From Actinoallomurus iriomotensis (GTDB taxonomy: Bacteria; Actinomycetota; Actinomycetes; Streptosporangiales; Streptosporangiaceae), in assembly GCF_030269445.1 (NCBI RefSeq), contig NZ_BSTJ01000014.1:248001-312000 (forward strand): 64,000 bases of DNA, given 5' to 3'. A program made the position numbers and the translations under genes. The notes below the pieces were generated by a model. The model was not told the DNA's origin, made no database searches, and was given only the letters and a program-made list of their open reading frames with translations. Every line of letters starts with the position of its first letter. Positions within the stretch are counted from its first letter, which is position 1. This document shows positions 48,976-56,642 of this stretch, piece by piece.

Positions 48976-49805
48976 GCCTCGACACGGCCCCGAGCCGTAC
49001 GGTCACCGCCGTACGCAGGCGGGAGCGGCGGCAGCGGTCCTGGCGACGGCTGTTCGTCGGCACGGCGGCGCTCGCGGCGGCACTCGCGGTGTGGGAGGTC
49101 GCGGCCTACGCCGTGCACGACGCGGTCACCCTGCCCACCGTGCAGGAGACGGTCCGCCAGCTGGTGCACTACCTGGCGGCGCCGTACCCGCAGGTGCAGG
49201 GCAAGACGCTGGTGACGGACGCGCTGATCAGCACGGGCCGGATCCTGGCCGGCTTCGCGCTCGGCACGGTGACGGGCCTGGTCCTCGGCGCGGCGATGGC
49301 GGGCGTCCGCGTCATCCGCGAACTCGCCGACCCGATCGTCGGGGTCATGCGGCCGCTGCCGCCGATCGCGTTCATCCCGTTGCTGGTCGTGTGGTTCGGC
49401 ATCGGCGAGGCGTCGAAGATCGCCCTCATCTTCTTCGGCGTACTGCCGGTCGTCACGATCGCGACGCTCGGCGCGCTCGACGCCGTACCCGACGAGTTCA
49501 CCCACGCCAGCCGCAGCCTCGGCGCGTCCTCCTTCCACACGATGCTGCACGTACGGCTCCGCGCGGCCGTGCCGGGGGTCGTCACCGGCATGCGCATCGC
49601 GATGGGCGGGGCGTGGACCAGCATCGTCGCCGCCGAGATGATCGCCGCGACCGGCGGGGTGGGCTTCCTCATCCTGCAGGCCGGCAACTACCTCCAGACA
49701 CCGCTGATCTTCAGCGGGATCGCCGTCATCGCCGTACTCGGCTTCACCTTCGACGGACTGCTGCGCCTGCTGTTGCGCGCGGTCGACCCCACGGCACGCC
49801 GTTAG
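48972..49805 (+). CDS. SsuC/TauC-like ABC transporter permease
   Basis: 277 residues from GTG 48972, overlapping the ATPase stop. Six membrane helices and the BPD_transp_1 EAA loop: PIAFIPLLVVWFGIGEASKI, and SRSLGASSFHTMLHVRLRAAVPGVVTGMRIAMG (read in two parts, the EAA core is LGASSFHTMLHVRL). WTSIVAAEMIAATGGVGFLI is the family hallmark near the C-terminus. A basic N-terminus (RRRERRQRSWRR) precedes helix 1. It forms the importer with the two preceding products. Confidence 0.9.
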   Translation: MSLDTAPSRTVTAVRRRERRQRSWRRLFVGTAALAAALAVWEVAAYAVHDAVTLPTVQETVRQLVHYLAAPYPQVQGKTLVTDALISTGRILAGFALGTVTGLVLGAAMAGVRVIRELADPIVGVMRPLPPIAFIPLLVVWFGIGEASKIALIFFGVLPVVTIATLGALDAVPDEFTHASRSLGASSFHTMLHVRLRAAVPGVVTGMRIAMGGAWTSIVAAEMIAATGGVGFLILQAGNYLQTPLIFSGIAVIAVLGFTFDGLLRLLLRAVDPTARR

Positions 49806-49832
49806 AAGCACGGTCAGAGAAAGGGAACGCCC

Positions 49833-50720
49833 ATGTCCAGTCTCGACGTCCACCGGATCGGCGGGCGGATCGGCGCGGAGGTCGTCGGCGCCGACCCGCG
49901 GGACCCGTCCGTCTTCGAGGCCGTCAACGCCGCGCTGCTGGAGCACAAGGCGCTGGTCTTCCGCGGCGCCGACCTCGACGACGAGGAACAGATCGACTTC
50001 GCGTCGCGGTTCGGCGCGCTCACCACCGCCCATCCGACCGTGCCGTCGGTGGAAGGGCAGCCGAACATCCTCCCCGTCGACGGCGAGGAGGGCATCCGCT
50101 CCAACCAGTGGCACACCGACGTGACGTTCGTACGGACGCCGCCGAAGGTGAGCACGCTGCGCGCCCTCGTCGTCCCCCCGTACGGCGGGAACACCCTGAT
50201 CGCCAACTCCGCGGCGGCCTACCGGGACCTGCCCGCGGAGCTGCGGGAGTTCGCCGACCGGCTGTGGGCGGTGCACACCAACGACTACGACTACGCGCTG
50301 CCGCGCGTGAACCCCGAGAAGGCGGCGGAGTACCGCCAGGTGTTCGTCTCGACGCGCTACCGGACCGGCCACCCCGTCGTCCGCGTGCACCCGGAGACGG
50401 GCGAGCGCGGCCTGTTCATCGGCGGGTTCGCGCAGCGCGTCGTCGGGTTGAACGGCAGCGAGTCACGCGACATCCTGCGCATCCTCCAGGCGTACGTCAC
50501 CCGCCCGGAGAACATCCTGCGCGTCGTGTGGAACCCCGGCGACCTGGTCGTCTTCGACAACCGCATCACCCAGCACTACGCACCGGACGACTACGGCGAC
50601 CAGCCGCGCCGCCTGCACCGCGTCACCGTCGCCGGCAACACCCCGGTCGGCGTGGACGGCAAGGAGAGCTACGTCATCGAGGGCGACGAGGCACGCCACT
50701 ACACCCCGGCGGCCGCCTAG
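49833..50720 (+). CDS. TauD/TfdA-family Fe(II)/2-oxoglutarate dioxygenase
   Basis: 295 residues. The iron ligands are visible: His94 and Asp96 in NQWHTDVTF, and the distal His in DNRITQHYAPDDYG. The 2-oxoglutarate-binding Arg is in RRLHRVTVAG. TauD-like enzymes hydroxylate the carbon next to sulfonate (releasing sulfite) or cleave alkyl sulfates and phenoxy compounds. Position after an SsuABC-like importer supports a sulfonate or sulfate ester substrate. The stop shares CTAG with the opposing LLM gene. Confidence 0.9.
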   Translation: MSSLDVHRIGGRIGAEVVGADPRDPSVFEAVNAALLEHKALVFRGADLDDEEQIDFASRFGALTTAHPTVPSVEGQPNILPVDGEEGIRSNQWHTDVTFVRTPPKVSTLRALVVPPYGGNTLIANSAAAYRDLPAELREFADRLWAVHTNDYDYALPRVNPEKAAEYRQVFVSTRYRTGHPVVRVHPETGERGLFIGGFAQRVVGLNGSESRDILRILQAYVTRPENILRVVWNPGDLVVFDNRITQHYAPDDYGDQPRRLHRVTVAGNTPVGVDGKESYVIEGDEARHYTPAAA

Positions 50721-51718
50721 GAGCCCGCGAGGCGGGGCCCGATCGTCTCGGCGAACGCGGCGACGTCCTTCTCGGGCAGGTCGTAGCCGGACGCGAACGT
50801 GTGGGCCGGGAAGAAGAAGACGTGGAGGTCATCGCCGCGTCCGATCTCCTCCCGGGCCCGCAGCAGCCGCTCGGCGCAGTACTCGGCCGGTCCGAAGAGG
50901 CCGAACGCGTCGCAGATCTCCGTCGCGAGCTCCGGCGGGATGTCGCCCGGCCGGTGGTCGTCGGCCAGGTCGATGCCCGCCTCCCGCAGCCAGCGCAGGT
51001 TCGCCTTGCTCGGGTAGGTGAGGAACGACTGCCCCTCGCGGAACTCGCGGCGCGGCCACTCGCGTACCTCCTCGAACGGGCCGACCGCCGTCGTCACGAT
51101 GAAGATCTCCTTGATCGACGCCGGGTCGCGGCCGGCGCGGCGCGCGCCCGTCGCGACGTGCTCCCGGGCGACGCGGACCGCGTCCGGGTGCAGCCCGACG
51201 AACATCATCACGCCGTCGGCGACCTCACCCGCGAGTTCCAGCATGCGCGGCCCGGCGGCCAGCACGAACACCTCCGGCGGCGGCGTGACCGGGTGGGTGA
51301 GGACGGTCTCGCGGGCGCCCAGCGGCGTGCTCTCGCCGCGGAGCAGGGACCGTACGGTGCGCACGGTCTCGCGGAGATGCGCGCGCCGCGCCTGCGGTTC
51401 GCCGGCCCGCTCGACCGACAGGAAGCCGGGCGCGAGGGAGAGCAGGAACCGGCCCGGGGCGAGCTCGGCGACCGAGTTGCTCAGCGCGGCGAGCACGAGC
51501 GGGTGCCGGGTGACGGCGTTGGAGGTCGCCGGGTACAGCGTGAGGCGGCTCGTCCGCTCCGCGGCCAGGGCGAGGGCCACGTACACGTCCCGTCCGGTGT
51601 GGTGGTGGTCGTGCACGCCCACGCCGTTGAACCCGGCGTCCTCACAGCGTGCGATGAAGTCGGCGACCTCACGCAGGGGACGGCCGACGGGTACGCGAAT
51701 GTCCACCTTCACGGTCAT
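50717..51718 (-). CDS. LLM-class flavin-dependent oxidoreductase
   Basis: 333 residues from ATG 51718, which overlaps the stop of a 23-codon mini-gene and has GAAGGAGG upstream. A luciferase-like TIM-barrel protein using FMN or F420: VREVADFIARCEDAGFNGVGVHD-like start, RLTLYPATSNAVTRHPLVLA, GRFLLSLAPGFLSVERAG, then VFVLAAGPRMLELAGEVADGVMMF. The VGxHPD... helix and absence of SsuD signatures make F420 as likely as FMN. With the TauD-like enzyme and importer it may process the imported compound. Confidence 0.85.
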   Translation of the reverse strand: MTVKVDIRVPVGRPLREVADFIARCEDAGFNGVGVHDHHHTGRDVYVALALAAERTSRLTLYPATSNAVTRHPLVLAALSNSVAELAPGRFLLSLAPGFLSVERAGEPQARRAHLRETVRTVRSLLRGESTPLGARETVLTHPVTPPPEVFVLAAGPRMLELAGEVADGVMMFVGLHPDAVRVAREHVATGARRAGRDPASIKEIFIVTTAVGPFEEVREWPRREFREGQSFLTYPSKANLRWLREAGIDLADDHRPGDIPPELATEICDAFGLFGPAEYCAERLLRAREEIGRGDDLHVFFFPAHTFASGYDLPEKDVAAFAETIGPRLAGS

Positions 51719-51786
51719 GAATCCTCCTTCGTCGGGGAGAGTGACCACCGGGCCGCGCTTCCGACTCCCTCGCTTCGCTCGGTCAT
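51715..51786 (-). CDS. 23-residue mini-gene (MSERSER type), copy 2
   Basis: Begins MTERSEGVGSAARW and ends SLSPTKEDS, with TGA overlapping the LLM gene start (ATGA). The codons for TKED contain the LLM gene's Shine-Dalgarno site GAAGGAGG. CTCCCC six bases earlier can pair with it. It starts 20 bases after the GntR stop, so it is the only copy here whose own start does not overlap an upstream gene. It is the most diverged copy. Confidence 0.66.
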   Translation of the reverse strand: MTERSEGVGSAARWSLSPTKEDS

Positions 51787-51805
51787 GGACGGGGCCTTTC
51801 GTCTT

Positions 51806-52549
51806 TCATTGGTCGAGATAGCCGCGGATCACGCTGAAGCTCAGGTAGTCGTCGTTGACGTAGGCGACGGTGACCGCGAGCGGGCTTTCGTCGGCGTGCA
51901 CGTGGAGGTGGCGCAGGAACAGCAGCGGGTGGTCCGCCTCGATCTCCAGCGCGGCACGGACGTGCGGCGGGGGCAGTAACGGCCGTACCCGCGCGACCGA
52001 GTAGCAGACCGGCCGGCCGACGTGCGTCTCGATGAAGCTGAACGTCGAGTCCATCGCCTCCGGGGTGGAGGACGGGTAGCGCAGCAGCCGGGCCGGCACG
52101 TGGTCGACGCTGTAGACGGCGGGCCGCCCGTCGGCGGTGAAGACGCGCTCGACCTCCCAGGCCGGCTCGCCGGCCGGCAGTTCCAGCGTGGTGGCGACGT
52201 CCTCGGACAGCTCGGTCGCGCGCCCGGAGACGCGCTGGCCCGCCTCGTACCCGGCGTCCGCCAGCAGATCGACGAACGCGCCGGCCTCGGCGAGGTTCGC
52301 GGTGACGCCGAGGACGTGCCGGTTGATGAAGGTGCCGGCGCCGTGGAGGCGGCGGATCCGGCCCTCCTTCTGGAGGGACTGCAGCGCCGAGCGTACGGTC
52401 GCGCGGCTCACGCCGAGCGAGGCGGCCAGCCGCTCCTCGGCGGGCAGCCGGAGGGTGCCCGCCGCGCCGAGCCGGGCGATGAGCTCCCGCAGTCGCGCCT
52501 TGACCTGCCGGTAGCTGTCGGCCGTGATGCGCTCGACCGGGAGGTTCAT
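51806..52549 (-). CDS. GntR-family regulator (HutC subfamily, UTRA domain)
   Basis: 247 residues from ATG 52549, overlapping the creatininase stop (ATGA). Winged helix: YRQVKARLRELIARLGAAGT, LPAEERLAASLGVSRATVRSALQSLQKEGRI (core LAASLGVSRATVRSAL). The C-terminal UTRA domain (VERVFTADGRPAVYSVDHVPARLL ... LLFLRHLHVHADESPLAVTVAYVNDDYLSF) binds a small ligand. It sits in the operon with creatininase and LLM genes and probably controls the divergent promoter at 53.4 kb. Confidence 0.88.
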   Translation of the reverse strand: MNLPVERITADSYRQVKARLRELIARLGAAGTLRLPAEERLAASLGVSRATVRSALQSLQKEGRIRRLHGAGTFINRHVLGVTANLAEAGAFVDLLADAGYEAGQRVSGRATELSEDVATTLELPAGEPAWEVERVFTADGRPAVYSVDHVPARLLRYPSSTPEAMDSTFSFIETHVGRPVCYSVARVRPLLPPPHVRAALEIEADHPLLFLRHLHVHADESPLAVTVAYVNDDYLSFSVIRGYLDQ

Positions 52550-53379
52550 GCGTCCTTCCCGGCGTCGCGGCGGCCGATCGGACCGTCGTAGCGGCGCAGC
52601 CACTCGATCAGCTCGACGAGGCGGGAGACGATGTGGTCGTGGTAACGCTGCCCCTTCTCCTCGGCGACGCCCAGCGAGGAGCTGAAGGAGCCGGTCGGGG
52701 TGAAGGCGCGCTGCTCGTCGCCGGACCAGACGATCTCGACGCCGTCGGGCGCCTTGCCGAACAGGTCGTCGCCGACGAACCCGCCGAAGACCTCGTCGAA
52801 GTCCACGTGCGCGTCGGTCAGCCGGTCCATGCGGATCTTGCCGGGGTAGCGGTAGTGGACGTGCGACAGCTCCAGCTCGCCGGCGTGGTGCTCGTTGGTG
52901 TCCTTGATCTCCGGCGCGGCCGACCGGGCCAGGTGCAGCGGGTCGGCGATGACGAAGAGCACCTGGGGCAGCTCCTCGTCGTGGAGGACGCGGGCGGCGG
53001 TGTGCAGCGCGGCGAGGTTCGAGCCCTTGTGCCCGTTGAGCAGGATGATCCGGTCGAAGCCGTGCCGGGCGAGGCTGCGCGCGACGTCGCGGACCAGCAG
53101 CGTGAGCGTCTCGGGCCGTACCGAGATCGTGCCGGGGAAGCCGGCGTGATGGACCGAGTCGCCGAACCAGATCGGCGGCGTCACGACGACGCGCGCCCGC
53201 TGCGCCGCGTCCTCGGCCAGGGTGATCGCCACGTACGAGTCGACGCCGAGGACACCGGCGGGACCGTGCTCCTCGGTCGCGCCGATCGGCACGATCGCGA
53301 TCCGGTCGCGCTCCAGATAGGAGGCGACCTCTTCCCACGTCAGGTCCTGTATCCAGACCGAGGGCAGATCCGTCGCCAT
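52546..53379 (-). CDS. Creatininase-family amidohydrolase
   Basis: 277 residues from ATG 53379, with GAGGAGGACTGCC upstream. The creatininase fold binds two metals: IAIVPIGATEEHGPAGVLGVDSYVA (Glu, His, Asp ligands, described in two halves), FDRIILLNGHKGSN (His), and HHAGELELSHVHYRYPGKI (Glu/His). Members hydrolyse cyclic amides such as creatinine or the formamides of F420 and riboflavin pathways. Substrate unknown. First gene of the minus-strand operon creatininase-GntR-mini-gene-LLM. Confidence 0.85.
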   Translation of the reverse strand: MATDLPSVWIQDLTWEEVASYLERDRIAIVPIGATEEHGPAGVLGVDSYVAITLAEDAAQRARVVVTPPIWFGDSVHHAGFPGTISVRPETLTLLVRDVARSLARHGFDRIILLNGHKGSNLAALHTAARVLHDEELPQVLFVIADPLHLARSAAPEIKDTNEHHAGELELSHVHYRYPGKIRMDRLTDAHVDFDEVFGGFVGDDLFGKAPDGVEIVWSGDEQRAFTPTGSFSSSLGVAEEKGQRYHDHIVSRLVELIEWLRRYDGPIGRRDAGKDA

Positions 53380-53414
53380 GGCAGTCCTCCTCACCGCAGG
53401 GTTCGCCAGAAAAG

Positions 53415-53428
53415 GTCTGACGTCTAAC
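53415..53428. repeat. Tandem GTCTRAC heptamers in the divergent promoter
   Basis: GTCTGAC followed directly by GTCTAAC, between the creatininase (start 53379) and DUF1445 (start 53509) genes. Centred on GACGTC. It may be a half-site pair for the GntR regulator; this is a guess from position. Confidence 0.3.
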
Positions 53429-53508
53429 GACAGCTACCCTATTGACTTAGTATGGTTTTTGCCAGTGACCCGTAATCTTCCGGCTGATGCGCACAGGGGG
53501 TACCCGCG

Positions 53509-54297
53509 TTGACGACCCGATCCACGCCGCCCGCCGACCCGGCCGAGGCACGCCGGCTGTTCCGCGAGGGGCTGGTCACTCCCACCGCGGGCTGGGCGCC
53601 CGGCTTCACGCAGGCGAACACGATCATCGTACCGAGCGAGTACGCCTACGAGGTGCTGCTGTTCTCCCAGCGCAACCCGCGGCCCTGCCCGGTGCTCGAC
53701 GTCTCCGACGCCGGCAGCCCCCGCACCGTCCTGGCGCCCGACGCGGACCTGCGCACCGACTTCCCCGCCTACCGGATCTGGCGCGACGGCGAACTGGCCG
53801 AGGAGACCGCCGACATCCGCGACCACTGGCGCGACGACCTGGTGACCTTCCTCATCGGCTGCAGCTTCACCTTCGAGACGCCGCTGCTCGCGGCCGGCAT
53901 CGAGGTCCGGCACATCACCGCGGGCACCAACGTGCCGATGTACCGGACCAGCGTCGAGTGCCGTCCGGCGGGCCGCATCCACGGGCCGCTGGTCGTCTCC
54001 ATGCGGCCGATCCCGGCCGACCGGGTGGCCGAGGCGGTACGGATCTCGGGCCGGTTCCCGTCCGTGCACGGCGCGCCGGTGCACATCGGCGACCCGGCCG
54101 GCCTGGGCATCACCGACCTCGGCACGCCGGACTTCGGCGACCCGGTCGAGATCCGGCCGGGCGAGGTGCCGGTCTTCTGGGCGTGCGGGGTCACTCCACA
54201 GGCCGCCATCATGGCGTCCCGCCCGCCGTTCGCCATCACGCACGCGCCCGGCCACATGTTCATCACCGATGTCCCGGACGCCCGCTACGCCGTGTGA
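53509..54297 (+). CDS. DUF1445 / YcsI-like putative hydro-lyase
   Basis: 262 residues, TTG start after AGGGGG. Family features: [86 protein letters not shown], and a C-terminal [15 protein letters not shown]. Relatives are described as putative hydro-lyases or D-glutamate cyclase-like proteins, with conserved cysteines as here. It is transcribed away from the creatininase-GntR-LLM operon and probably belongs to the same pathway. N-terminal longer segments are read here as two or three pieces. Confidence 0.83.
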   Translation: MTTRSTPPADPAEARRLFREGLVTPTAGWAPGFTQANTIIVPSEYAYEVLLFSQRNPRPCPVLDVSDAGSPRTVLAPDADLRTDFPAYRIWRDGELAEETADIRDHWRDDLVTFLIGCSFTFETPLLAAGIEVRHITAGTNVPMYRTSVECRPAGRIHGPLVVSMRPIPADRVAEAVRISGRFPSVHGAPVHIGDPAGLGITDLGTPDFGDPVEIRPGEVPVFWACGVTPQAAIMASRPPFAITHAPGHMFITDVPDARYAV

Positions 54298-54309
54298 ATT
54301 TCGGGTTGT

Positions 54310-55125
54310 TCATCCCAGCAGGTCGAGGAGACGACCGGCCTGGCGCTCCAGGGTGCCGGGCGGGTTCCGGTCGCGGGCGGGACCGCCGGGGCCGAGCATG
54401 AGCATCCAGGAGTAGGCGAACACTCGACGGAACTCGCGGACCCGGCGGGCGACGGCCCCCGGAAGGTCGAATTCTCCGAGCAGCGCGGTGGCGTCGAACG
54501 TGCCGGGGGTCCGGGCGGAGATGTGTTCGGCGACTTCGGCGAGTTCGAAGGCGCGGTCGCTGCGGCCGGAGTCCTCGAAGTCGACCAGCCGTACCCGCTC
54601 GCCGTCCCACAGGTAGTTCGCCAGGTTGCCGTCGGCGAGCCCGAGCACGGGTGTGTCGATGCCCAGGAGACGGCCGGTGTCGAGGCCGTCGAGCCACTTC
54701 GCCCCCGCCGCGTACGCTCCGGCGACCGTGGGATCCGCACCGAGGTCCGGTCGGCTCTCCCGCAGGGCCTGGGCCTTGGCCACGGCCGCCGCCGGGTTCC
54801 ACGAGGCCGGCGGCAGACCGGCCACGACCGATCGCGGGACCGCCTCGTGCAGCGCTCCGATCGCGCGCGCCATCGCGGCCGTGTGCCGGCGCGTGGTGGT
54901 CATGCCGCGCAGCGGAGTTCCCGCCAGGCGCGACATCACCACGTACGGGGGCCGCGCGGCGAGGTCGGCGTCGATCGGCCGGGGCGCCAGGCCGGGCGAG
55001 TGTTCGGCCAGCAGCCGCAGCGCGCGCCACTCGCGTTCGGCCTCACCGCGACCGGCGGAGACGAAGCGCTTGGTCACCCGGTCGCCGCGCGTCTCGATCT
55101 GATGGGTGCTCGCTCGGCCGACCAC
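54310..55125 (-). CDS. Aminoglycoside phosphotransferase/choline kinase-family protein
   Basis: 271 residues. Protein-kinase-like fold: VTKRFVSAG (Lys of the N-lobe), VVMSRLAGTPLRG hinge, catalytic loop VLGLADGNLANYLWDG (Asp and Asn; the usual HGD is ADG here) and the metal-binding VRLVDFEDSGRSDRAFELA (DFE in place of DFG/DxD). It likely phosphorylates a small hydroxyl compound. The catalytic-loop His is Ala, which is tolerated in some family members. Three stop codons away from the DUF1445 gene, converging. Confidence 0.8.
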   Translation of the reverse strand: MVGRASTHQIETRGDRVTKRFVSAGRGEAEREWRALRLLAEHSPGLAPRPIDADLAARPPYVVMSRLAGTPLRGMTTTRRHTAAMARAIGALHEAVPRSVVAGLPPASWNPAAAVAKAQALRESRPDLGADPTVAGAYAAGAKWLDGLDTGRLLGIDTPVLGLADGNLANYLWDGERVRLVDFEDSGRSDRAFELAEVAEHISARTPGTFDATALLGEFDLPGAVARRVREFRRVFAYSWMLMLGPGGPARDRNPPGTLERQAGRLLDLLG

Positions 55126-55159
55126 GCGCCGAGGCTACCGAACCTGCCGCCGGCCGCTC

Positions 55160-56113
55160 CTACGAGTCGTCATCGTCGTCCAGGGCACGGGTGTCGCGCA
55201 GCTCGACGTACGGCTCCTCCGTCTTCGGCAGGCCCCCGGCGATCGCGCGGCCGCGTTCGAGCTCGGCGTTGAGTTCGGCGCCGAGCAGGATGGCGATGTT
55301 CGACATCCAGATCCAGACCAGGAAGATGATCAGACCGGCGAGGCTTCCGTACGTCTTGTTGTACGACCCGAAGTTCGCGACGTAGAACGCGAAACCGGCC
55401 GAGACGACCAGCCAGATGACGACGGCGAAGAGGCCGCCGGGGGTGACCCAGCGGAACCCCTGCTTGGCGTTCGGCCCCGCCCAGTACAGCAGGGCGAACA
55501 GCATCCCGGCGACGAGCAGCAGCGCCGGCCATTTCACGATGCCGAAGATCGTGATGGCCGCCGGCCCGGCGCCGACCATCGCGCCGACGCGCTGGGCGAC
55601 CGGCCCGGACACCACCACCGCGACGGCGCACGCCGACAGCAGGACCAGCGTCGTGAGCGTGATGACGACGCGGAGCGGCAGCGTCTTGTAGATCGGACGT
55701 CCCTCTTCGACGTCGTAGATAGCGTTGGCGGCGCGCATGAACGCCGCGACGTACCCGGAGGCGGACCAGATCGCCGCCGCCAGGCTCACGACCGCGACGA
55801 TCCCGGCGCCGCCGGGTCCCCGCTGCAACTCGGTGATGGCGTTCACGAGGATCTGCCGGACCTGCCCGGGCGCGAGCTGGCCGACGTTGGTGATCAGCGA
55901 CTGCGACACCGATTTCCCGGCCAGGCCGACGATGGAGACGACCACGAGCATCGCCGGGAAGATGGACAGCACGCTGTAGTAGGTGAGGGCGGCGGCCCAG
56001 TCGGTGACGTTGTCTCGCCGGAACTCCCCCACCGACCGCCGGACCGCGGCCCACCACGAGCGGCCGGGCAGGTCGGTCGGGCTCCGTGGCGCGTCCGTGG
56101 CGTCCGTGCTCAT
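55160..56113 (-). CDS. YihY/BrkB-family inner-membrane protein
   Basis: 317 residues, start ATG overlapping the stop of a mini-gene. About six membrane helices with YihY motifs: RDNVTDWAAALTYYSVLSIFPAMLVVVS (read as two parts), LIVWLWMSN-type segment LIIFLVWIWMSNIAILLGAELNAELER near the C-terminus, and GSYNKTYGSLAG. Not a ribonuclease despite the old BN name. Function unknown, perhaps a transporter. It is the last gene of a chain in which DUF3618, DUF4235 and YihY genes are each separated by two mini-genes. Confidence 0.88.
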   Translation of the reverse strand: MSTDATDAPRSPTDLPGRSWWAAVRRSVGEFRRDNVTDWAAALTYYSVLSIFPAMLVVVSIVGLAGKSVSQSLITNVGQLAPGQVRQILVNAITELQRGPGGAGIVAVVSLAAAIWSASGYVAAFMRAANAIYDVEEGRPIYKTLPLRVVITLTTLVLLSACAVAVVVSGPVAQRVGAMVGAGPAAITIFGIVKWPALLLVAGMLFALLYWAGPNAKQGFRWVTPGGLFAVVIWLVVSAGFAFYVANFGSYNKTYGSLAGLIIFLVWIWMSNIAILLGAELNAELERGRAIAGGLPKTEEPYVELRDTRALDDDDDS

Positions 56114-56181
56114 GAGCCCTCCTTCGTCGGAAGGGCGATCCCGTCGCGCGTGTTTTTGATTCGCTCGCTTCGCTCGCTCAT
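56110..56181 (-). CDS. 23-residue mini-gene (MSERSER type), copy 4
   Basis: Begins MSERSERIKNTRDG and ends ALPTKEGS. Start overlaps the stop of copy 3, stop overlaps the YihY ATG. The Shine-Dalgarno site of YihY (GAAGGAGG) lies in the last codons. CCTTC and an outer GCCCT upstream can pair with GAAGG and AGGGC, so the pairing is kept although the bases differ from the other copies. Confidence 0.7.
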   Translation of the reverse strand: MSERSERIKNTRDGIALPTKEGS

Positions 56182-56249
56182 GGGCCCTCCTTCGTCGGAG
56201 GAGAGACCATGCGCGCGTATTCTTCGATTCGCTCGCCGCGCTCGCTCAT
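56178..56249 (-). CDS. 23-residue mini-gene (MSERSER type), copy 3
   Basis: Begins MSERGERIEEYARM and ends SPPTKEGP. Start overlaps the DUF4235 stop; stop overlaps the start of copy 4. CCTCCGACGAAGGAGG forms a five-bp stem that includes the Shine-Dalgarno site of copy 4. Confidence 0.7.
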   Translation of the reverse strand: MSERGERIEEYARMVSPPTKEGP

Positions 56250-56506
56250 TCGGCGTCGTCGTCGTTCTGGCTGTGCAGGAGGTAACCGCGGTTCAGCGCG
56301 GCCTTGACCGCTCCGCTGATCGCGCCCTGCAGGGTCGCGGCGATGAGCACCTCGGCCCAGCTTCGCTCCAGGTCACCCGCGTCGGGGGTGTCATCGTCGC
56401 GGGCGATCAGCCGCCAGGTCTGCTTGAAGATCACACCGGCGATCAGGCCGCCGGCGATGCCGAGCGCCGCCGAAGCCGACCGCGACATCGAGTTCCCCTT
56501 GCTCAT
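56246..56506 (-). CDS. DUF4235 small membrane protein
   Basis: 86 residues. Typical DUF4235: LGIAGGLIAGVIFKQTWRLI (membrane segment with the conserved W-R), an acidic loop DDDTPDAGDLERSWAEVL and a second segment LIAATLQGAISGAVKAALNRG. These small proteins usually lie next to DUF3618 genes, as here, and are of unknown function. Both ends overlap mini-genes (ATGA). Confidence 0.86.
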   Translation of the reverse strand: MSKGNSMSRSASAALGIAGGLIAGVIFKQTWRLIARDDDTPDAGDLERSWAEVLIAATLQGAISGAVKAALNRGYLLHSQNDDDAE

Positions 56507-56574
56507 GAGACCTCCTTCGTCGGAGGGGTGGCCAGGAATACGTGCTTGTCGGTTCGCTCGCTCCGCTCGCTCAT
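56503..56574 (-). CDS. 23-residue mini-gene (MSERSER type), copy 6
   Basis: Begins MSERSERTDKHVFLAT and ends PPTKEVS; differs from copy 5 by two residues. Start overlaps the stop of copy 5; stop overlaps the DUF4235 ATG. CCTCCGACGAAGGAGG carries the DUF4235 Shine-Dalgarno site in a hairpin. With copy 5 it makes a 68-bp tandem repeat. Confidence 0.7.
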   Translation of the reverse strand: MSERSERTDKHVFLATPPTKEVS

Positions 56575-56642
56575 GAGACCTCCTTCGCCGGAGCAGTGGC
56601 CAGGAATACGTGCTTGTCGGTTCGCTCGCTCCGCTCGCTCAT
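56571..56642 (-). CDS. 23-residue mini-gene (MSERSER type), copy 5
   Basis: Begins MSERSERTDKHVFLAT and ends APAKEVS. Start overlaps the DUF3618 stop; stop overlaps the start of copy 6. CTCCGGCGAAGGAG is the hairpin holding the next Shine-Dalgarno site; one stem pair is lost compared with copy 6. Confidence 0.7.
   Translation of the reverse strand: MSERSERTDKHVFLATAPAKEVS

Larger units (their letters stand above)
56503..56642. repeat. 68-bp tandem duplication (two units)
   Basis: Units 56504-56571 and 56572-56639 differ at three positions by my count, all around the Shine-Dalgarno hairpin (CGTCGGAGGGG versus CGCCGGAGCAG on the + strand). Because each mini-gene is 72 bases and neighbours overlap by four, the repeat period is 68. 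The near identity shows a recent duplication of one whole cassette. Confidence 0.9.

Noticed and set aside
49091-51979. A 962-codon open frame on the + strand
   Set aside because: It is Arg/Gly/Ala-rich shadow sequence crossing three real genes on both strands; no homology is seen.
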